Translations under genes and position numbers: made by a program | From: BOG-933 sp037132135 | GTDB taxonomy: Bacteria; Pseudomonadota; Alphaproteobacteria; Azospirillales; Azospirillaceae | Length of the DNA: 7,279 nt | Assembly (NCBI GenBank): GCA_037132135.1 | Contig: JBAXPR010000149.1 | Location: 1 to 7,279, forward strand | Reading direction: 5' to 3' | Notes under the pieces: generated by a model | The model's database searches: none | Seen by the model: the letters and a program-made list of their open reading frames with translations, nothing else | Told to the model about the DNA's origin: nothing | Part shown: positions 5,904 to 7,279 of the stretch, in pieces | How positions within the stretch are numbered: the stretch's first letter is position 1 | Layout: the number at the start of each line of letters is the position of its first letter

Positions 5904-5950
5904 TGGCTGGGGCGCCAGGGTTCGAACCTGGGAATGGTGGAATCAAAATC
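5904..5950 (-). tRNA. 3' half of tRNA-Gln(UUG), cut at the anticodon stem-loop (attachment-site half)
   Basis: On the minus strand, from the 3' end: CCA (5904-5906), discriminator G (5907), acceptor strand CGCCCCA (5914-5908), T-arm CCAGG-TTCGAAC-CCTGG (5931-5915), variable loop CATTC (5936-5932), 3' anticodon strand TCCAC (5941-5937) and loop TTTTGAT (5948-5942) with anticodon TTG. The 5' anticodon strand should read GTGGA but is CGCGA, so tRNA identity stops at 5950 and no D-arm or 5' acceptor strand follows. This is the 3' part of a glutamine tRNA left at one junction of an element lying to the right. Confidence 0.85.
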
Positions 5951-5991
5951 GCGGATTGTCAAAACGATAACAATGGTTTAGGCGCGCAAAC

Positions 5992-6059
5992 TTGCAAAAC
6001 TAACCCATTGAATCCAAAGGTAACCCCGATGTTTTGCAAAACATTATTCAAGGGGTTAG
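5992..6059. repeat. Cluster of inverted and direct repeats at the end of the second element
   Basis: CTAACCCATTGAAT (6000-6013) is the reverse complement of ATTCAAGGGGTTAG (6046-6059) with one mismatch in 14. TTGCAAAAC occurs at 5992-6000 and 6034-6042, the latter inside the 12-bp perfect palindrome GTTTTGCAAAAC (6031-6042). A third TAACCCC stands at 6021-6027. This density of repeats 40-110 bp from a tRNA junction resembles the arm region of an attachment site that binds integrase and accessory proteins. It could also act as an origin or a large cruciform. Confidence 0.5.
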
Positions 6060-6295
6060 CGGAAAGCGCGCGGGCAGATAGGCGTTATCCCATGGCGGCC
6101 GAGAAAAAACAGAATATATAAGTTCATGATATGTTCTTTATAATTTGTATGCGTGGGAAAGCCAGTCTGCACAGGGCTGCTAATGCTAATCCTGCTAATT
6201 CTGCTAACGAAGCTGACGAGCGGGACAGCCATTTGCAGGCAACCCGCGCGACAAAAACCGACACGCTGTAGCTTTCAATCGCCCTGCCCTCGCCC
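6060..6295. other. Stretch without a convincing gene; TATAAT box and GCTAAT repeats
   Basis: A perfect TATAAT stands at 6139-6144 on the plus strand in an AT-rich patch, but without a good -35 box at 16-18 bp. GCTAAT occurs at 6179, 6185 and 6194, with GCTAAC at 6203. The last three are 9 bp apart in the series GCTAATCCT, GCTAATTCT, GCTAACGAA. A 46-codon reading frame at 6131-6271 (ATG to TAG) encodes an Ala/Asn-rich then charged peptide (ANANPANSANEADERD in the middle). It has no ribosome-binding site that I can see. It could be a small peptide gene, a small RNA or neither. Confidence 0.3.
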
Positions 6296-6324
6296 TTGCT
6301 TTCCGATTCGCCACGAGATACATT
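6296..6324 (+). promoter_or_regulatory. Candidate promoter for the small-gene operon
   Basis: TTGCTT (6296-6301) and TACATT (6319-6324) are separated by 17 bases, with three and four of six matches to the consensus. Transcription would begin near 6331, about 26 bp before the ATG at 6357. An imperfect inverted repeat, CGAGATAC (6314-6321) and GTGTCTCG (6338-6345), brackets the -10 box and start point. GATACA is also repeated 12 bp apart (6317, 6329). These look like an operator for autoregulation. Confidence 0.4.
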
Positions 6325-6356
6325 CAGCGATACAAACGTGTCTCGCAGGCTATCAG

Positions 6357-6593
6357 ATGGCACCAGCACACCCACCCTGTTCTGTCCGTGCTTCAAAGGA
6401 CGACCACCAGCTTCTCCGCCAGATTGCGGCGGTGCTGCGGAAGCACCCAGAAGCACACACCGCAATACAGGGTGTGATACAGCCGTATCTTGGTGCTGCT
6501 GCTGCGCCGGGTGCTGGACTGACACAGCGGGTTGCGGCTCTGGAAACTGCGGTAGCCGAATTGCGCTCTCTGGTTCTGGTGCAATCTAAATGA
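6357..6593 (+). CDS. Small hypothetical protein with C-terminal coiled coil
   Basis: A 78-aa protein I do not recognise. Residues ~15-46 (DDHQLLRQIAAVLRKHPEAH onward) are helical. After an Ala/Gly/Pro linker, the C-terminus LTQRVAALETAVAELRSLVL has the heptad pattern of a short coiled coil, suggesting self-association. The frame is open back to 6153, but the stretch before 6357 is Cys/Pro-rich and unlike a protein. I therefore choose the ATG at 6357, which has a weak AGG eight bases upstream and follows a plausible promoter. Its stop codon overlaps the next ATG (ATGA), good evidence that the frame is real and coupled to the following gene. Confidence 0.55.
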   Translation: MAPAHPPCSVRASKDDHQLLRQIAAVLRKHPEAHTAIQGVIQPYLGAAAAPGAGLTQRVAALETAVAELRSLVLVQSK

Positions 6594-6943
6594 CCGCCGC
6601 CACTCAACAGTCCGACGCACTGTCGCGTCTGCACCGTCTCGCTTCCATGGCGCCAGCCCTTGGTGAAGACGGCGCATGGTTCGCCGACCGCCTGCGCTCC
6701 TACCTGAACGGCGAAACCACCATAACCGCTGCGCTCGAATTGCCCAGCCCCGCCGGCCGGTCGGCCATAGACGATAACGCGCGACTAGGAGAAATGACTG
6801 AACTACTAGCATCGGGTGATGCGTTCAGTGTTCATGACGCAGCCCGAATGATCGCGCGGACTCTGCCTGGTCCTTCGTCAGAAGAATCAACCGTCAGACG
6901 CCTAGAGCGGAAGTACATGAAAATGTTCCGACAAAATAATTAA
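6590..6943 (+). CDS. Small hypothetical protein, possible DNA-binding accessory protein
   Basis: A 117-aa protein. The N-terminal ~60 residues are helical, with GEDGAWFADRLRSYLNG (25-41). After a linker, residues 79-112 read FSVHDAARMIARTLPG, then a Ser/Glu-rich turn, then TVRRLERKYMKMF. A helix with AAR followed by a helix with RRLxRKY resembles a C-terminal motif in small proteins of proteobacterial mobile elements, possibly a helix-turn-helix; I cannot name the family. The ATG overlaps the previous stop codon and has no strong ribosome-binding site of its own, so it probably depends on translational coupling. No membrane segments are seen. Confidence 0.65.
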   Translation: MTAATQQSDALSRLHRLASMAPALGEDGAWFADRLRSYLNGETTITAALELPSPAGRSAIDDNARLGEMTELLASGDAFSVHDAARMIARTLPGPSSEESTVRRLERKYMKMFRQNN

Positions 6944-7024
6944 GTCACGAGACGTCATTCTGGCTCCATGCTATTCTGTCATTGCTGAATTATCAAGCGG
7001 ACAGTTAGTAAAAGCTGGTGCAAA

Positions 7025-7276
7025 ATGGCAAAGCAAAGCGGGAGAATTGTTAATACTGTCAAAGCGGCGATTGTTCGCGGAGCGTTGAGCGCCCGCGCAT
7101 GCCGTGGCGTCTGTGGCCCTGTCGGCAGTGACTATGCCATTTCAGCAGCGATGGCAAAAGCCTGCGATGCCGAAATCCCGGAGGAATTGCTGGCGAAGAA
7201 TGTCATCAGCAGGGCAAAGCGTGCTCTGTATTTGCTCAGCCCCCCGCGTTCGGTGGCGGACCAATCTGTGGAGTGA
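7025..7276 (+). CDS. Small basic hypothetical protein
   Basis: An 83-aa protein without a recognised family. The N-terminal third is basic and Ala-rich (AKQSGRIVNTVKAAIVRGAL). It has three cysteines (26, 30, 47), and the C-terminal part NVISRAKRALYLLSP is amphipathic. It begins 82 bp after the previous gene, with only a weak GGTG upstream of the ATG. The gap may hold its own promoter (TATTCT at 6972-6977 is a possible -10), but no -35 fits. The stop codon overlaps a GTG (7273-7275) that might start another gene beyond the edge. The product could be a small nucleic-acid-binding protein, but this is a guess from charge alone. Confidence 0.5.
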   Translation: MAKQSGRIVNTVKAAIVRGALSARACRGVCGPVGSDYAISAAMAKACDAEIPEELLAKNVISRAKRALYLLSPPRSVADQSVE

Positions 7277-7279
7277 TCG

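Larger units (their letters stand above)
5951..7279. mobile_element. Probable end of a second integrated element, in tRNA-Gln(UUG)
   Basis: The tRNA-Gln 3' half stops at 5950, so DNA to its right is foreign to the tRNA. The next 400 bp are richer in A+T than the surroundings, repeat-laden and without a convincing gene. Three small plus-strand genes of unfamiliar type follow. No integrase is visible, so this would be the end away from the recombinase, or a decayed element. The far boundary is outside the window. Confidence 0.55.

Noticed and set aside
5741..5950. Complete tRNA-Leu or tRNA-Gln genes
   Set aside because: Both 3' halves fold well, but neither is preceded by a matching 5' acceptor strand, D-arm or complete 5' anticodon strand.
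5822..6121. Plus-strand frame of 99 codons across the tRNA-Gln fragment
   Set aside because: It translates through the tRNA fragment and att-like repeats; frames containing GAPGFEPGN-like text are well-known artefacts of tRNA sequence.
6153..6356. Upstream extension of the 78-aa gene to an ATG at 6153
   Set aside because: The extension is Leu- then Cys/Pro-rich, overlaps the proposed promoter and lacks a ribosome-binding site. The stretch LLMLILLILL could mimic a signal or membrane helix, but it comes from the GCTAAT repeat read in this frame.
6124..6812. Minus-strand frames of 133 and 139 codons
   Set aside because: They run antisense to the ATGA-linked plus-strand pair, are low in recognisable protein character, and have no neighbouring minus-strand genes or ribosome-binding sites.
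1..7279. CRISPR array, insertion sequence, toxin-antitoxin pair or anti-phage defence genes
   Set aside because: I found no regularly spaced repeats with unique spacers, no transposase, and no recognisable toxin, antitoxin or nuclease motif. The small-gene pair at 6357-6943 has operator-like DNA but no toxin signature.
7273..7279. Possible GTG start of a further gene overlapping the last stop codon
   Set aside because: Only two codons are visible and there is no clear ribosome-binding site.

Overview
The window looks like DNA from a GC-rich proteobacterium, probably an alphaproteobacterium. The tRNA-Gln(UUG) and tRNA-Leu(UAA) remnants, GC-rich codon use and compact minus-strand operon fit this; the lineage is an inference and I cannot name a genus. 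The window is accessory DNA: the end of one integrative element or prophage, a short scrap of apparent chromosome, and the start of what looks like a second element.

Left part (1 to about 5745, all genes on the minus strand): read from right to left, a complete DUF4102-type tyrosine integrase (4200-5570) overlaps by 4 bp an unrecognised 254-aa gene. Next come a 79-aa AlpA/HTH_17-like regulator or excisionase, an unrecognised 200-aa protein, a cysteine-rich putative zinc-binding protein, and a 590-aa family A DNA polymerase with a 3'-5' exonuclease-like N-terminus and no 5'-3' exonuclease domain. The first codons of the next gene (MAHYRK) resemble the start of phage replication-initiation proteins. 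This is an integration/excision module followed by a replication module, as in an integrated prophage or a self-replicating integrative element. No structural or conjugation genes are visible.

Middle part (5571-5950): the integrase upstream region holds a perfect 11-bp tandem repeat, a perfect 6-bp inverted repeat and several TGGCGGAAA-like repeats that could be integrase arm sites. They lead to the 3' half of a tRNA-Leu(UAA) gene on the plus strand, cut in the anticodon stem-loop. After 103 bp with no gene comes the 3' half of a tRNA-Gln(UUG) gene on the minus strand, also cut in the anticodon stem-loop. The simplest reading is two convergent tRNA genes, each used as an attachment site by a different element, leaving a tiny piece of the old chromosome between them. 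The reconstituted tRNA genes should lie at the far ends of the two elements, outside the window.

Right part (5951-7279, genes on the plus strand): about 400 bp without a convincing gene carry inverted and direct repeats typical of an element end, a consensus TATAAT and a short GCTAAT repeat. A plausible promoter at 6296-6324 then precedes a pair of overlapping small genes (6357-6593, 6590-6943) and a third small gene (7025-7276). None of the three matches a family I recognise with confidence; the second ends in a motif seen in small proteins of proteobacterial mobile elements. No integrase for this second element is in view.
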